A stretch of 64,000 nt of DNA from Bifidobacterium scardovii JCM 12489 = DSM 13734 (lineage in GTDB: Bacteria > Actinomycetota > Actinomycetes > Actinomycetales > Bifidobacteriaceae). Shown here piece after piece: positions 8,385-17,881 of the stretch; positions within the stretch are counted from its first letter, which is position 1; each line of letters begins with the position of its first letter. Under the pieces are notes generated by a model. The model searched no databases. It saw only the letters and a list, made by a program, of their open reading frames with translations, and was not told where the DNA came from. A program made the translations under genes and the position numbers. The stretch spans positions 1,116,001 through 1,180,000 of the forward strand of contig NZ_AP012331.1 in assembly GCF_001042635.1 (NCBI RefSeq), read 5' to 3'.

Positions 8385-9293
8385 ATGATTGCCATCAGAC
8401 GAACGAAGCCGACGGATCCCTGTCCGAGTGCAGGGAGCTCGTTGGTTGATCGGGATATCATGATGGAAGGGATGCGGCTGCAGTCCGGCCGCGGGCGAGA
8501 CCATGACCGAACGGGAATGATGGAACGAGAGACTCGGAAGAAAGCGCGCGTGCGGAACAAACGGGAGCCGCGCGCCTTGCGGATGCCGCGCGCGTTGCGG
8601 GGCACCCGCGCGGATCGCGCGTACCGCACCTATCTGCTGATGGAAAACAACGACAAGGTGGCGCTGTCGACCGCCGTCTCCACGGTGATCGGCGGCGCCA
8701 TGGCCATCGTCAAGCTGGCGATGGGCCTGTGGACGATGTCGGTGCTGTTCATCGTGAGCGCGGTGTACTACGCGATGCTGTGTGTCTCCCGCTTCAGCAT
8801 CGTCAAATCCCATACGAGCACGCGGCTGATCACCGACCGGGTGCAGCGCCTGCGCCGGGAGATGGGCGTCTACCACCGTACGGGCGGGCTGCTGTGCTTC
8901 ATCGGGCTGTCGTACGCGGCGTTCTCGCTGACCATGTACTATACGGGCTCGCCCCATCAGTACGGGGTGATCGTCGCCATCACCGTGGCGACGATCACCT
9001 TCACCAAGATCGGCATCGCGATCCGCGGCATGGTCATTTCGCACCGGACGCGCAATCCGATCGACGCGTCGGTGAAGTTCGTGACCTTCATCGACGCGAT
9101 GCTCTCGCTCGTGGTCACGCAGGACGTGCTGCTGGAGGCCGAGGGGGCCAGCCACGCCGCGCAGGTGTCGGGGTTGTTCGGCATCGGGCTCGGCGGCGTC
9201 ACGGTGGTCATCGGTTTGTTCATGCTGCTGCGCCGGCGCTGGACGAACGTGAACGAACGGCCGGATGCGGATGCGCGGCCGGCCGTGGGGTAG
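8385..9293 (+). CDS. Predicted membrane protein, about six TM segments
   Basis: I do not recognise the family. The N-terminal 80-85 residues are very basic (RETRKKARVRNKREPRALRM), then about six hydrophobic segments follow, such as AVSTVIGGAMAIVKLAMGLW, VLFIVSAVYYAMLCV, TGGLLCFIGLSYAAFSL, VIVAITVATITFTKIGIAI and GIGLGGVTVVIGLFMLL, ending in a short charged tail. The start is uncertain: 8385 gives 302 residues but has no clear ribosome binding site, and ATGs at 8460 and 8517 are alternatives. It stands alone between the GH28 relic and the acetyltransferase gene. Location is surely the cytoplasmic membrane; function is unknown. Confidence 0.6.
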   Translation: MIAIRRTKPTDPCPSAGSSLVDRDIMMEGMRLQSGRGRDHDRTGMMERETRKKARVRNKREPRALRMPRALRGTRADRAYRTYLLMENNDKVALSTAVSTVIGGAMAIVKLAMGLWTMSVLFIVSAVYYAMLCVSRFSIVKSHTSTRLITDRVQRLRREMGVYHRTGGLLCFIGLSYAAFSLTMYYTGSPHQYGVIVAITVATITFTKIGIAIRGMVISHRTRNPIDASVKFVTFIDAMLSLVVTQDVLLEAEGASHAAQVSGLFGIGLGGVTVVIGLFMLLRRRWTNVNERPDADARPAVG

Positions 9294-9356
9294 CCGGGAG
9301 TGGGACAGACGGCGGAGCTCGAGCCCTCCGGGCGGTGAGATGGACGGCGGCGGTAC

Positions 9357-9362
9357 TACAGT
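9357..9362 (+). promoter_or_regulatory. -10 hexamer of a leaderless gene
   Basis: TACAGT lies 7 nt before the ATG of the acetyltransferase gene, and no Shine-Dalgarno sequence is present between them. This spacing puts the transcription start at or next to the start codon. Confidence 0.55.
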
Positions 9363-9369
9363 TGGGCGC

Positions 9370-9852
9370 ATGATGATCAGACATGCGACGTTGGAGGACG
9401 CGCCCGCGATCGCGGCGCTTGAGGCGGAGTGCTTCCCGGCCGCGGAGGCCGCCACGCGGGCCGATATCGAGGACCGTCTGCGCGTGTATCCGGATCATTT
9501 CTGGCTGCTGTTCGACGGCGACGAGCTGGTGTCGTTCGTCAACGGCATGGTCACCGATCTGCCCGACCTGACCGACGACATGTACGAGGACGCCTCGATG
9601 CACGACGGGCACGGCGCGTGGCAGATGGTCTTTGGCGTCGACACCGCGCCGGCGAGGCAGGGGAGCGGCTGCGCGAGCCGCACGATGCGCGCCGCCATCG
9701 ACGAATCGCGGGCGGCCGGCCGCAAGGGCATGGTACTGACCTGCAAGGAGCGGCTCATCGGCTTCTACGAGCATTTCGGCTACGTGGATGAGGGCGTCTC
9801 CTCCTCCGAGCACGGCGGCGTGGTCTGGCACCAGATGCGCCTGACGTTCTAG
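9370..9852 (+). CDS. GNAT family N-acetyltransferase
   Basis: A 160-residue single-domain GNAT protein. The N-terminal MMIRHATLEDAPAIAALE is a standard opening, ESF-like beta strands follow (LLFDGDELVSFVNGMV), and the acetyl-CoA loop reads VDTAPARQGSGCASRTM. The C-terminal strand FYEHFGYVDEG is also typical. It transfers an acetyl group from acetyl-CoA to an unknown amine. The first ATG of the pair at 9370 is chosen because a TACAGT hexamer stands 7 nt upstream, consistent with a leaderless message. It appears to be a single-gene unit. Confidence 0.85.
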   Translation: MMIRHATLEDAPAIAALEAECFPAAEAATRADIEDRLRVYPDHFWLLFDGDELVSFVNGMVTDLPDLTDDMYEDASMHDGHGAWQMVFGVDTAPARQGSGCASRTMRAAIDESRAAGRKGMVLTCKERLIGFYEHFGYVDEGVSSSEHGGVVWHQMRLTF

Positions 9853-10029
9853 CGGTCCCCGGCGAATACCGGACTCGTGACGGCGGGAATGCCCAGTTTT
9901 GCCCGATAGTGGGGTGCCATGACGCTCAGAGCGAAGACCAGGAGCGATGCCCCGAGGTAGTTCGGGGGTGTGACGATACAGTAGGCAGCAGCATGCCGTC
10001 AGTCAGCGTCAGTCAGGAATGAGGTATCC

Positions 10030-12849
10030 ATGCTGCAGATCAAATCGATCTCCAAGCGTTACAAGACCGGTGATTTCGTCCAACAGGCACTCGACAAGGT
10101 CAGCCTGAACCTGCGCGACAGCGAGTTCGTCGCGATCCTCGGCCCCTCCGGGTCGGGCAAGACCACGCTGCTCAACATCATCGGCGGCCTCGACCGCTAC
10201 GATGACGGCGATCTGGTGATCAACGGCATCTCCACCAAGCAGTACAAGGACCGCGACTGGGATTCGTACCGCAACCACACGGTCGGCTTCGTGTTCCAGA
10301 GCTACAACCTGATCCCGCACCAGACGATCCTGTCGAATGTCGAGCTCGCGCTCACGATCTCCGGCATCGGCAAGGCCGACCGCCGCGAGCGGGCGCGCAA
10401 GGCGCTGGAGCGGGTCGGCCTCGGCGACCACATCAACAAGAAGCCGAACCAGCTCTCCGGCGGCCAGATGCAGCGCGTGGCCATCGCCCGCGCGCTGGTC
10501 AACGACCCGGACATCGTGCTGGCCGACGAGCCGACCGGCGCGCTCGACTCCGACACCTCCGTGCAGATCATGAACCTGCTCAAGGAGGTCGCCAAGGACC
10601 GCCTGGTCGTCATGGTCACCCACAACCCCGAGCTCGCCGAACAGTACGCGACGCGCATCGTCAACCTGCGCGACGGCGTGATCCGCTCCGACTCGGCCCC
10701 GTTCGAGATCGACGAGGCGAGCGCAAGCCCAGCCGTGCACAAGACGATGGGCAAGGCGTCGATGTCGTTCGCCACCTCGCTGGCGCTGAGCTTCAACAAC
10801 CTGAAGACCAAGAAGGCGCGCACGCTCCTCACCTCATTCGCCGGGTCGATCGGCATCATCGGCATCGCGCTGATCCTGTCGGTGTCCACGGGCGTGAACG
10901 CGTACATCGACAACATCCAGCGCGACACGATGACCGCCTACCCGATCACCATCGACGAGCAGACCTTCGATATGTCGAGCATCATGGGCAGCCAGATGGG
11001 CGGCGACGACGGCTACGGCGGCAAGACGCACAAGTCCGACGGCATCTACCCGGACGACCGCAGCATCAAGCAGGCGTCGAGCCTGACCAGCTCGATCACC
11101 GAGAACAACCTGACCAGCTTCAAGAAATACCTGGACGACCAGAACAGCGAGATCCACCAGTACGTGGGCTCCACCGGCATCCAGTACACGTACGACGTGA
11201 AGTTCTCCGTGTTCGACCGCGATCCGGACGGAACGCTGGTCAACGCGAACGGCGTGACCATCGGCTCGGACGGCTCCGCCTCGATGGCCTCGCAGATGGC
11301 CTCCACCAGCTCGACCGGCATGTCGGGCTCCTCGTCGATCACCTCGAAGCAGATGTCGATGCTGACCGGCAAGACCGACGAGAACGCCGCGCCCGACTCG
11401 TTCAGCGAGATCATGCCGGGTTCCGACGACAGCCAGCTCGTGGGCAAGGTCATCACCGACAACTACCGGGTGGTCGACGGCTCGTGGCCGACGTCCAAGG
11501 ACGAGGTGGTGCTGGTGCTCGACGACAACAACAGCGTGCCGCTGACCACGCTGTACGAGCTCGGCCTGCTGCCCGCCTCCGACTACAACGAGATGATGTC
11601 CAAGCTCAACGCCGGCGACAAGGTCAGCACCCCGCAGGGCAAGATCGACTATGCGAAGGCGCTCGACCAGACGCTGTACCTGATCCCGGCGTCCGACCAG
11701 TACGTCAAGGGCGATGACGGCCACTACCGGTTCATCGGCGACGACAAGGACGCGATCGAGCAGCGGCTCGATTCGGCCACCAAACTCAAGGTGGTCGGCG
11801 TCGTCAAGGCGAAGAAGGACGCCTCGGCCACGCCGCTGGCGGCGGGCGTGGGCTACACGCGCGCCCTAACCAACGACCTGATCGACCGTGCGGCCTCCAG
11901 CGCGATCGTCACCGACCAGAAGGCCGATCCGAACGTGAACGTGCTCAACGGCATGACGTTCTCGCCCTCCGACGATGCCACCAAGGCCGCCGATGCACGC
12001 ACCTACGTGGCATCGCTCGGCGTGACGCAGAAGGCGAACATGGCCAAGTCGATGATGGGAGCGGGGCAGCAGTCCGGCGCCTCGGGCGCCGCTGGTGCGG
12101 CTGGTGCGGCCGGTGACCAGGCCACCGCGATGGCCGCGATGAGCGAGCAGCAGCTCGCCGACAGCTTCGACGCCTACATCGCCACCGCGTCGGACGACGT
12201 GCTCGTCGCGATCTACGACCAGTACGTGTCGACGGGCACCTACGACGACAACCTCGCCGCGTTCGGCGTGGTGAGCCGCGACGCGCCCAGCTCGATCAAC
12301 ATCTACGCCGACAGCTTCGAGGACAAGGACCACATCGCCGACGCGATCACCGACTACAACAAGACCGTGTCGAAGAAGGACAAGATCACCTACACGGATT
12401 ACGTCGGGCTCATGATGAGTTCGGTGACCACGATCGTCAACGTGATCTCCTACGTGCTCATCGCGTTCGTGTCGGTGTCGCTCATCGTCTCGTCGATCAT
12501 GATCGGCATCATCACCTACATCTCGGTGCTCGAGCGCACCAAGGAGATCGGCATCCTGCGCGCGATGGGCGCCTCGAAGCACAATGTTTCACAGGTGTTC
12601 AACGCGGAGACCGGCATTATCGGCCTGTGCTCCGGCCTGCTGGGCGTCGGCCTGACCGTGCTGCTCAACTTCCCGATCAACGCGGTGCTGCACCACTTCA
12701 TCGGCAATGCGGACGTCAATGCGGCCCTGCCCGTGACCGGCGGCGTGGTGCTGGTGATCCTGAGCGTCGTGCTCACGCTGATCGGCGGTCTGATCCCCTC
12801 GCGCAAGGCCGCCAAGCAGGACCCGGCCACCGCCCTGCGCACCGAGTAG
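10030..12849 (+). CDS. Fused ABC transporter, MacB-like ATPase plus FtsX-type permease
   Basis: A 939-residue fusion. Residues 1-225 are an ABC ATPase: Walker A GPSGSGKTTL, Q-loop VFQSYN, signature LSGGQMQRVAIAR and Walker B IVLADEPTGALDSD. A membrane segment follows near 270-290 (SIGIIGIALILSV), then a large extracytoplasmic region with a Ser/Met-rich stretch and a Gly/Ala-rich stretch, and three C-terminal TM segments (about 795-930) with the FtsX motif LERTKEIGILRAMGAS. Such exporters act on peptides, antibiotics or lipoproteins. GAATGAGG lies upstream of the ATG. It stands alone with no separate adaptor gene. Confidence 0.9.
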   Translation: MLQIKSISKRYKTGDFVQQALDKVSLNLRDSEFVAILGPSGSGKTTLLNIIGGLDRYDDGDLVINGISTKQYKDRDWDSYRNHTVGFVFQSYNLIPHQTILSNVELALTISGIGKADRRERARKALERVGLGDHINKKPNQLSGGQMQRVAIARALVNDPDIVLADEPTGALDSDTSVQIMNLLKEVAKDRLVVMVTHNPELAEQYATRIVNLRDGVIRSDSAPFEIDEASASPAVHKTMGKASMSFATSLALSFNNLKTKKARTLLTSFAGSIGIIGIALILSVSTGVNAYIDNIQRDTMTAYPITIDEQTFDMSSIMGSQMGGDDGYGGKTHKSDGIYPDDRSIKQASSLTSSITENNLTSFKKYLDDQNSEIHQYVGSTGIQYTYDVKFSVFDRDPDGTLVNANGVTIGSDGSASMASQMASTSSTGMSGSSSITSKQMSMLTGKTDENAAPDSFSEIMPGSDDSQLVGKVITDNYRVVDGSWPTSKDEVVLVLDDNNSVPLTTLYELGLLPASDYNEMMSKLNAGDKVSTPQGKIDYAKALDQTLYLIPASDQYVKGDDGHYRFIGDDKDAIEQRLDSATKLKVVGVVKAKKDASATPLAAGVGYTRALTNDLIDRAASSAIVTDQKADPNVNVLNGMTFSPSDDATKAADARTYVASLGVTQKANMAKSMMGAGQQSGASGAAGAAGAAGDQATAMAAMSEQQLADSFDAYIATASDDVLVAIYDQYVSTGTYDDNLAAFGVVSRDAPSSINIYADSFEDKDHIADAITDYNKTVSKKDKITYTDYVGLMMSSVTTIVNVISYVLIAFVSVSLIVSSIMIGIITYISVLERTKEIGILRAMGASKHNVSQVFNAETGIIGLCSGLLGVGLTVLLNFPINAVLHHFIGNADVNAALPVTGGVVLVILSVVLTLIGGLIPSRKAAKQDPATALRTE

Positions 12850-13055
12850 TTCTGCCGTCTCGCCGCGGGCGATGCCGAATGTTCGGGGAACCGGCATCCT
12901 GCGCGCGCTCGCGGCGGAAGGGCGTCCGATAGCACCCCATAAGAAAGCCATATAGCCACGCCGTGGCCATACGGCCGCGCGTCATGTAGGCTCTCAACTA
13001 GTCGCACGGGGAACGACTCCGCGCGAAGCGCCAATCACACGCAAGGGGGTGCGCA

Positions 13056-14306
13056 ATGACGAGGTTCAACACTCAGCTGGTCCACGGGCTGCCGATCGAT
13101 GACAACATCACCGGAGCCGTGAACCCGCCCATCTACAACTCATCCACGTATGCTTTCGAATCGGTCGACGCCATGCCCCGCTATGACTACGCGCGCAGCG
13201 GCAACCCGACCCGCGAGTTCCTCGAGCGCCAGATCGCGCAGCTGGAGCACGGCACGCGAGGATTCGCGTTCGCATCCGGCCTGGCGGCGATCCACGCCGT
13301 GCTGAGCGTGTTCTCCGCCGGGGACCGCATCGTCGTCGGCCGCAACATCTACGGCGGCACTTACTCGTTGTTCAACGAGTTCTTCTCCCGTTGGGGACTG
13401 ACGGTGGAGGCCGCCGACACCCATGATCCCGAAGCCCTCAGGGCCGCAGTCGCAGGGGATCGCGAGAACGGCATCTCGCCTGCGCAAGCCGTCTACTTCG
13501 AAACCATCACCAACCCGCTGCTCGACGTCAACGACGTGCGCGAGATCTCCTCGATCGCCCACGAGTACGGCGCGCTGTCGATCGTCGACAACACCTTCGT
13601 CACGCCGTACCTGCAGCAGCCGCTCGATCTTGGCGCCGACGTGGTGATCCACTCCGCCACCAAGTACCTGGCCGGACACTCCGAGGTGAACGCCGGTCTG
13701 GTAGTCGTGTCCCGCGACGATCTCGCGGAAAAGGTGTATTTCGCGCAGAACCGACTGGGCGGCGTGCTCGCCCCGGTCGAGTGCGACGCGGTGCGCCGCG
13801 GCATCCAGACGCTCGCGCTGCGCATGGACCGGCAGCAGGAGAACGCAGCCGCGGTCGCGCGCTACCTGCTGGCGCACCCGCTGGTCAAGGTCGTGCACTA
13901 CCCGGGGTTGCCCGGGCACGATGTGACCGGCCTGAGCAGCGCCGAGGCGCTTGCGGCCAAGGGGCTCAAGGGCGGTGGCGGCGTGCTGAGCTTCGAGGTG
14001 ATCCCCGGTGTGGACCCCTCGGTGATCCTCGACAATCTCAACGTGTTCCGTCTGGCGGTGAGCCTCGGCGCGGTGGAAAGCCTCGCCGAACTGCCGTGCC
14101 GCATGACCCATTTCGAACTGCCCCGCGAGGAGCGGCTGAAGGTCGGCATCACCGACGAGCTGATCCGACTGTCGATCGGCATCGAGGACAAGAGCGATCT
14201 GATCGAGGATCTCGGTCAGGCGCTCGACAAGGCGTACGGGGCGTTCATCAGCACGCACGCCGAGGCCGACGTACTCGGCCAGCTGTCCGCCGGCGTATTC
14301 GCGTGA
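13056..14306 (+). CDS. Cys/Met metabolism PLP enzyme (cystathionine synthase/lyase type)
   Basis: A 416-residue trans-sulfuration enzyme. The fold type I landmarks are clear: YDYARSGNPTREFLE (phosphate-binding Tyr/Arg), FASGLAAIHAVL, VDNTFVTPYLQQPLDLGAD and the PLP lysine in HSATKYLAGHSEV. The C-terminal SLGAVESLAELPCRMTH and RLSIGIEDKSDLIEDL are also typical. It could be cystathionine gamma-synthase, beta-lyase or gamma-lyase; the sequence alone does not settle which. AAGGGGGTG precedes the ATG. A second family member (16136-17467) and an M20 amidohydrolase follow, suggesting a sulfur amino acid neighbourhood. Confidence 0.88.
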   Translation: MTRFNTQLVHGLPIDDNITGAVNPPIYNSSTYAFESVDAMPRYDYARSGNPTREFLERQIAQLEHGTRGFAFASGLAAIHAVLSVFSAGDRIVVGRNIYGGTYSLFNEFFSRWGLTVEAADTHDPEALRAAVAGDRENGISPAQAVYFETITNPLLDVNDVREISSIAHEYGALSIVDNTFVTPYLQQPLDLGADVVIHSATKYLAGHSEVNAGLVVVSRDDLAEKVYFAQNRLGGVLAPVECDAVRRGIQTLALRMDRQQENAAAVARYLLAHPLVKVVHYPGLPGHDVTGLSSAEALAAKGLKGGGGVLSFEVIPGVDPSVILDNLNVFRLAVSLGAVESLAELPCRMTHFELPREERLKVGITDELIRLSIGIEDKSDLIEDLGQALDKAYGAFISTHAEADVLGQLSAGVFA

Positions 14307-14770
14307 CCGGGCGGCCGGCTGCGGGGTACGTGCCGGCTGGCATGAGCGTTCCTGTGCTGCTGCTGTGACCGTGCGGTCATGGGCATGTGCCCGGCATGTA
14401 TCGGCAAGGCATGGCTGGATTAATGCTGTGTATCCGTATTCATTAATTCGATGATCGGGTATGCGTTATTTGATGATGCACATCAGGATAAAGAGATATC
14501 TCGATTCCGGTAATTCGCCCCGCTGTAGTACAGCATATTCGGTACCAATGGGAGCGTAACGCACGGATGCAATGCATTCGGTTCCGTTAGCCGATTGCGG
14601 CATGCTCCCGCTGGCGGGAGCTGGCTTGCGAAGCGAGACTGAGGGTGGTTGTTCACTACAGGTCGGGCCGCCCCAGTCGGCTGCGACAACAGCCTCTTCA
14701 GCTTCTTCCGGCGTGGGTATGCCGGTTCCGATACAGCGAATCATACATTTTTTAGGGAGGAAATATCGTT
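14307..14770. other. 464-base gap with hairpin repeat and M20 gene promoter
   Basis: No gene is supported here. The left part is A/T-rich and has no recognisable feature. 14602-14700 holds a copy of the double-hairpin repeat family. TACATT at 14744-14749, followed by AGGGAGGA, provides a likely -10 element and ribosome binding site for the next gene. I looked for a riboswitch-like fold before the sulfur genes and could not identify one by eye. Confidence 0.5.
14602..14700. repeat. Double-hairpin intergenic repeat (GCGGGAG type)
   Basis: GCTCCCGCTGGCGGGAGC is a perfect hairpin, followed by TGGCTTGCGAAGCGAGACTG with an inner stem, GAGGGTGGTTG, and a short reversed part (CCCCAGTCGGCTGCGACAAC). 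This matches the hairpin - small stem - arm order of the other family members. Confidence 0.65.
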
Positions 14771-15964
14771 ATGAGCGGGCAAACGCGTGCCGCCGTGCAC
14801 GTCGGGCGGGAAATCAGCGACGAGGCGATCGAGGCCCGCCACCATCTGCACGAATGGCCGGAACGATCGCATGAGGAATACGACACGACGGCCTATCTGA
14901 CCGAATTCCTGACCCGGCACGGCATCGAAGTTGTGCCGACGCCGCTCAAAACGGGTGTGATCGGCGTGATCCGCGGCACCGACGATCCGGTCAACGTGCT
15001 GCTGCGGGCCGATATCGACGGTTTGCCCGTTGCCGAGCACAGCGCATACGGGTTCCATTCGCACCGCGAGGGGGTGATGCATGCCTGCGGTCACGATACG
15101 CATATGGCGGCATTGCTTGGAGCGGCGCTGTATCTGCAGCGGCACCGTGATCTGATCATCGGGCGGGTGACGCTGCTGTTCCAGCCGGCGGAGGAGTACG
15201 GCGGCGCCGAGGTGGTCGCCAAGGCGCATCTCATCGACGATGCGGATGCGCTGGTCGGATTCCACAATGATCCGAGAACGGCGCCCGGCACCGTCGGCAT
15301 CAGCAAGAAGCCGATCATGGCCGACGCCGGTATTTTCACCGTGACGCTGCACGGTCACGGCTGCCACGCGGCGTATCCGCACAAGGGACGCAGCCCCATC
15401 GAAGCGGCGGCCACGCTGGTCGGAGCGCTGCAGACGATCGTCAGCCGCAACCTGTCGCCGCTGGACTCCGCCGTGGTGAGCGTCACCCAGATCCATGCGG
15501 GAGACGTGTACAACGTCATTCCTTCGGAAGCGATGATCGACGGCACGATCCGCGAATTCAGCCCGCAGGTGCTGGCACTGATCAAGACGCGGTTCTACGA
15601 ACTGGTCGACCATGTGGCGAAGGCGTATGGCATCACGGCAAGCGTGGACCGGTGGCTGTTCACGGGCGCCGCCGTGGTGTCCGACCCGCGGTTCGTGGAC
15701 GCGGTGTCCGGCCATGTCAATGACTACGCGCAGCTTATCGAACCCGAACCGTCGTTCGGAGGGGAGGATTTCAGCTATTATCTCAAGACCAAGCCCGGCC
15801 TGTTCGCGCTGATCGGATCGAACGGGGACGCCGATGCCGCCGCATGGCACAGTCCCGATTTCGTGGCCAAGGACGAGACGATCCCCGTGGCGATCGACTA
15901 TTTCGTCAACGGCGCGTTCGACCTGGCCGACTGGCTCATCCGGCATCCGCACGCGGATGCATAG
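14771..15964 (+). CDS. M20 family amidohydrolase (hippurate/N-acyl-amino acid hydrolase type)
   Basis: A 397-residue metal-dependent aminoacylase-like enzyme. Metal ligands are visible in MHACGHDTHMAALLG and in the catalytic PAEEYGGAE. The substrate-lid domain lies in the middle (ADAGIFTVTLHGHGCHAAYP) and the last metal His in AAWHSPDF. Family members remove N-acyl or amide groups from amino acids. TTAGGGAGGAAAT stands before the ATG. It sits between two Cys/Met PLP enzymes, so an acylated sulfur amino acid or acyl-cysteine conjugate is a possible substrate (inference). Confidence 0.88.
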   Translation: MSGQTRAAVHVGREISDEAIEARHHLHEWPERSHEEYDTTAYLTEFLTRHGIEVVPTPLKTGVIGVIRGTDDPVNVLLRADIDGLPVAEHSAYGFHSHREGVMHACGHDTHMAALLGAALYLQRHRDLIIGRVTLLFQPAEEYGGAEVVAKAHLIDDADALVGFHNDPRTAPGTVGISKKPIMADAGIFTVTLHGHGCHAAYPHKGRSPIEAAATLVGALQTIVSRNLSPLDSAVVSVTQIHAGDVYNVIPSEAMIDGTIREFSPQVLALIKTRFYELVDHVAKAYGITASVDRWLFTGAAVVSDPRFVDAVSGHVNDYAQLIEPEPSFGGEDFSYYLKTKPGLFALIGSNGDADAAAWHSPDFVAKDETIPVAIDYFVNGAFDLADWLIRHPHADA

Positions 15965-16135
15965 ATGGCGTAGTGGGCGGAATGCTCGCATGCAAGGCGA
16001 TGAATGCCGCTGATAACGGCTCATAACCATTGCCTGTAATCGGGGCACCGTGTTGCGCCGTCGGAGCGGTTAATGTGGGCTGATGATATCAAAGTCGGTC
16101 GGTGGAACGACAGGAACCGGTTGGGAGAGCAACGT

Positions 16136-17467
16136 ATGTGTAATAGCGGGGATACGCGGAACGAGCAGAGTGCTGCGGCGGGTTTCGCCACGCGGGCCGT
16201 CCGCGCGGGGCACGATCCGAGCGCAAACGGACATGCGGTGAGCACTCCGATCTACGCTTCGGCCGCATTCGATCTGGAGAACGCGGTCCGAGGCGACGCT
16301 CTGGCATCCGGTGAACTGAGCGGTTTCGAATATTCCCGTGTGGCCAACCCCACCGTCGATGTGCTCGAGAAAAGGATCGCCTCGCTCGAGGGCGGCATCG
16401 GCGCGGTGGCGGTGTCCTCGGGCATGGCCGCGGTCTCCTATGCGCTGATGTGCGTGGGGGAGGGCGGCGGCCGCATCATTGCGCCCACCAATCTGTATGG
16501 CGCTTCGGTCGATGCGCTTGGCGACTTTCTGCCGCAGTTCGGCATCCATGTCGATTTCGTGCGGGACATCAACGATCTCGATGAGGTCGCGGCCGTGATC
16601 GGTCCGGACACGCGGGCGATCTTCGCCGAGACCGTAGCCAATCCAAGCACGGCAATCACCGACATCGAACCGCTGGCCGATCTGGCTCATCGGCATGGCA
16701 TCGCGTTGATCGTCGACAACACGATCCCGACGCCTTACCTGCTGAGGCCCATCGAATTCGGTGCCGACATCGTCGTGCATTCCACCACCAAGGGCATCAC
16801 CGGGCATGGCAACGCCATCGGCGGCGTGATCGTTGATGCGGGTCGCTTCGACTGGACCAACGGACGATTCCCGCAGTTCACCGAGCGTCAGCAGGTCATC
16901 AGCAATGATCGAACGGGCGAATGGCACAGCTTCTCCGAACGATTCGGCAACGAGGCTTTCATTAAGCGCATCCGCATCAAATACCTGCGCACCTTCGGTG
17001 CCGTTCAGAGCCCATTCAACGCCTACCTGTCGCTGATCGGACTGGAGACGCTGCCCCAGCGCGTCAGCCAGGAAGTGCATACCGCGACCGCGATCGCCGG
17101 GCATCTGCTGCATGCGCCGCACGTCGTCAAGGTCAACTATTCCGGTCTCGGCAACACGCCGCAGTACGATCTGGTGGCCAAATACTTCCCGCAAGGCGTC
17201 GGCACGGTGCTGTCGTTCCTGGTCGACGGCGACGAATCGAACGTGTACCGCATCATCGATGGCGTCCGGCTGTTTTCCTGTGTGCCGAATATCGGCGATT
17301 CCCGTTCTCTGATCGTCAACCCGGCCAGGGTCACCCATCGCGAGGTGCCGGCCGGATACCGGCTCGACGCCGGCGTGAGCGACAACCTGATCCGCCTGTC
17401 CATTGGTTTGGAGGACGTGCACGACCTGATCGCCGATCTCGATCAGGCCATCGCCGGGGCGTACTGA
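16136..17467 (+). CDS. metY: O-acetylhomoserine sulfhydrylase-type PLP enzyme
   Basis: A 443-residue Cys/Met metabolism enzyme. It has FEYSRVANPTVDVLEKRIA, VSSGMAAVSYAL, VDNTIPTPYLLRP and the PLP lysine in HSTTKGITGHGNAIGGVIVD. The GHGNAIGG loop followed by a longer insertion (FDWTNGRFPQFTE) is characteristic of O-acetylhomoserine sulfhydrylases rather than cystathionine lyases. It would make homocysteine from O-acetylhomoserine and sulfide in the cytoplasm. ATG at 16136 is preferred because TTGGGAGAG precedes it; 16073 has no such site. Substrate preference is inferred from sequence only. Confidence 0.82.
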   Translation: MCNSGDTRNEQSAAAGFATRAVRAGHDPSANGHAVSTPIYASAAFDLENAVRGDALASGELSGFEYSRVANPTVDVLEKRIASLEGGIGAVAVSSGMAAVSYALMCVGEGGGRIIAPTNLYGASVDALGDFLPQFGIHVDFVRDINDLDEVAAVIGPDTRAIFAETVANPSTAITDIEPLADLAHRHGIALIVDNTIPTPYLLRPIEFGADIVVHSTTKGITGHGNAIGGVIVDAGRFDWTNGRFPQFTERQQVISNDRTGEWHSFSERFGNEAFIKRIRIKYLRTFGAVQSPFNAYLSLIGLETLPQRVSQEVHTATAIAGHLLHAPHVVKVNYSGLGNTPQYDLVAKYFPQGVGTVLSFLVDGDESNVYRIIDGVRLFSCVPNIGDSRSLIVNPARVTHREVPAGYRLDAGVSDNLIRLSIGLEDVHDLIADLDQAIAGAY

Positions 17468-17881
17468 TTGCATTTCGCGTGTTCGGCAGTGGTTTTTGTA
17501 GCGTAGTGGCGAGTTGTCGGTGCGCGAGCATCGAGCAACGACGGTTTGTAACGTTCTAATGAAGGTTTACGACGTTGGAATGCGCCTGTTATGAAGGTTG
17601 GTGCACCGACAACTCGAGGTTGCGCCGCAAAAGGTGTCCTTGATTGCCAAGCAGAGCGGCGAAAACGCTGTGATGCATGCGTGAAGGCTTGGCCGTGCGC
17701 CAGGATCGCACGGTCGTTATTGTTGAGGCGCCTGCCGTAGCGGCCGTGCGCCGTCGATCTTTCCGTCCACACGCGTGTACGTGCGATTCGGGCATCGAGC
17801 GTGCCGAATCCGATCCTGATAGGATGGGCATCACTGAGCCAAATGGCCAATAAGTGGCCATGGCCTGAGACAAAAGGGGGA
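17468..17881. other. 414-base gap before the SPFH gene
   Basis: No gene is supported. The main feature is a widely spaced inverted repeat at 17510-17616. The final 10 bases (AAAAGGGGGA) are the ribosome binding site of the SPFH gene. No clear terminator for metY was found. Confidence 0.5.
17510..17616. repeat. 107-bp segment bounded by 14-bp inverted repeats
   Basis: CGAGTTGTCGGTGC (17510-17523) and GCACCGACAACTCG (17603-17616) are perfect inverted repeats 79 bases apart. The inside holds two related stretches, GGTTTGTAACGTT and GGTTTACGACGTT. Only one copy is present in the window, so a mobile origin is not shown. Confidence 0.5.

Noticed and set aside
14307..14770. Riboswitch or T-box ahead of the sulfur amino acid genes
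   Set aside because: Only the hairpin repeat family could be recognised; no SAM, cobalamin or T-box core motif was found by eye. A covariance-model scan would settle it.
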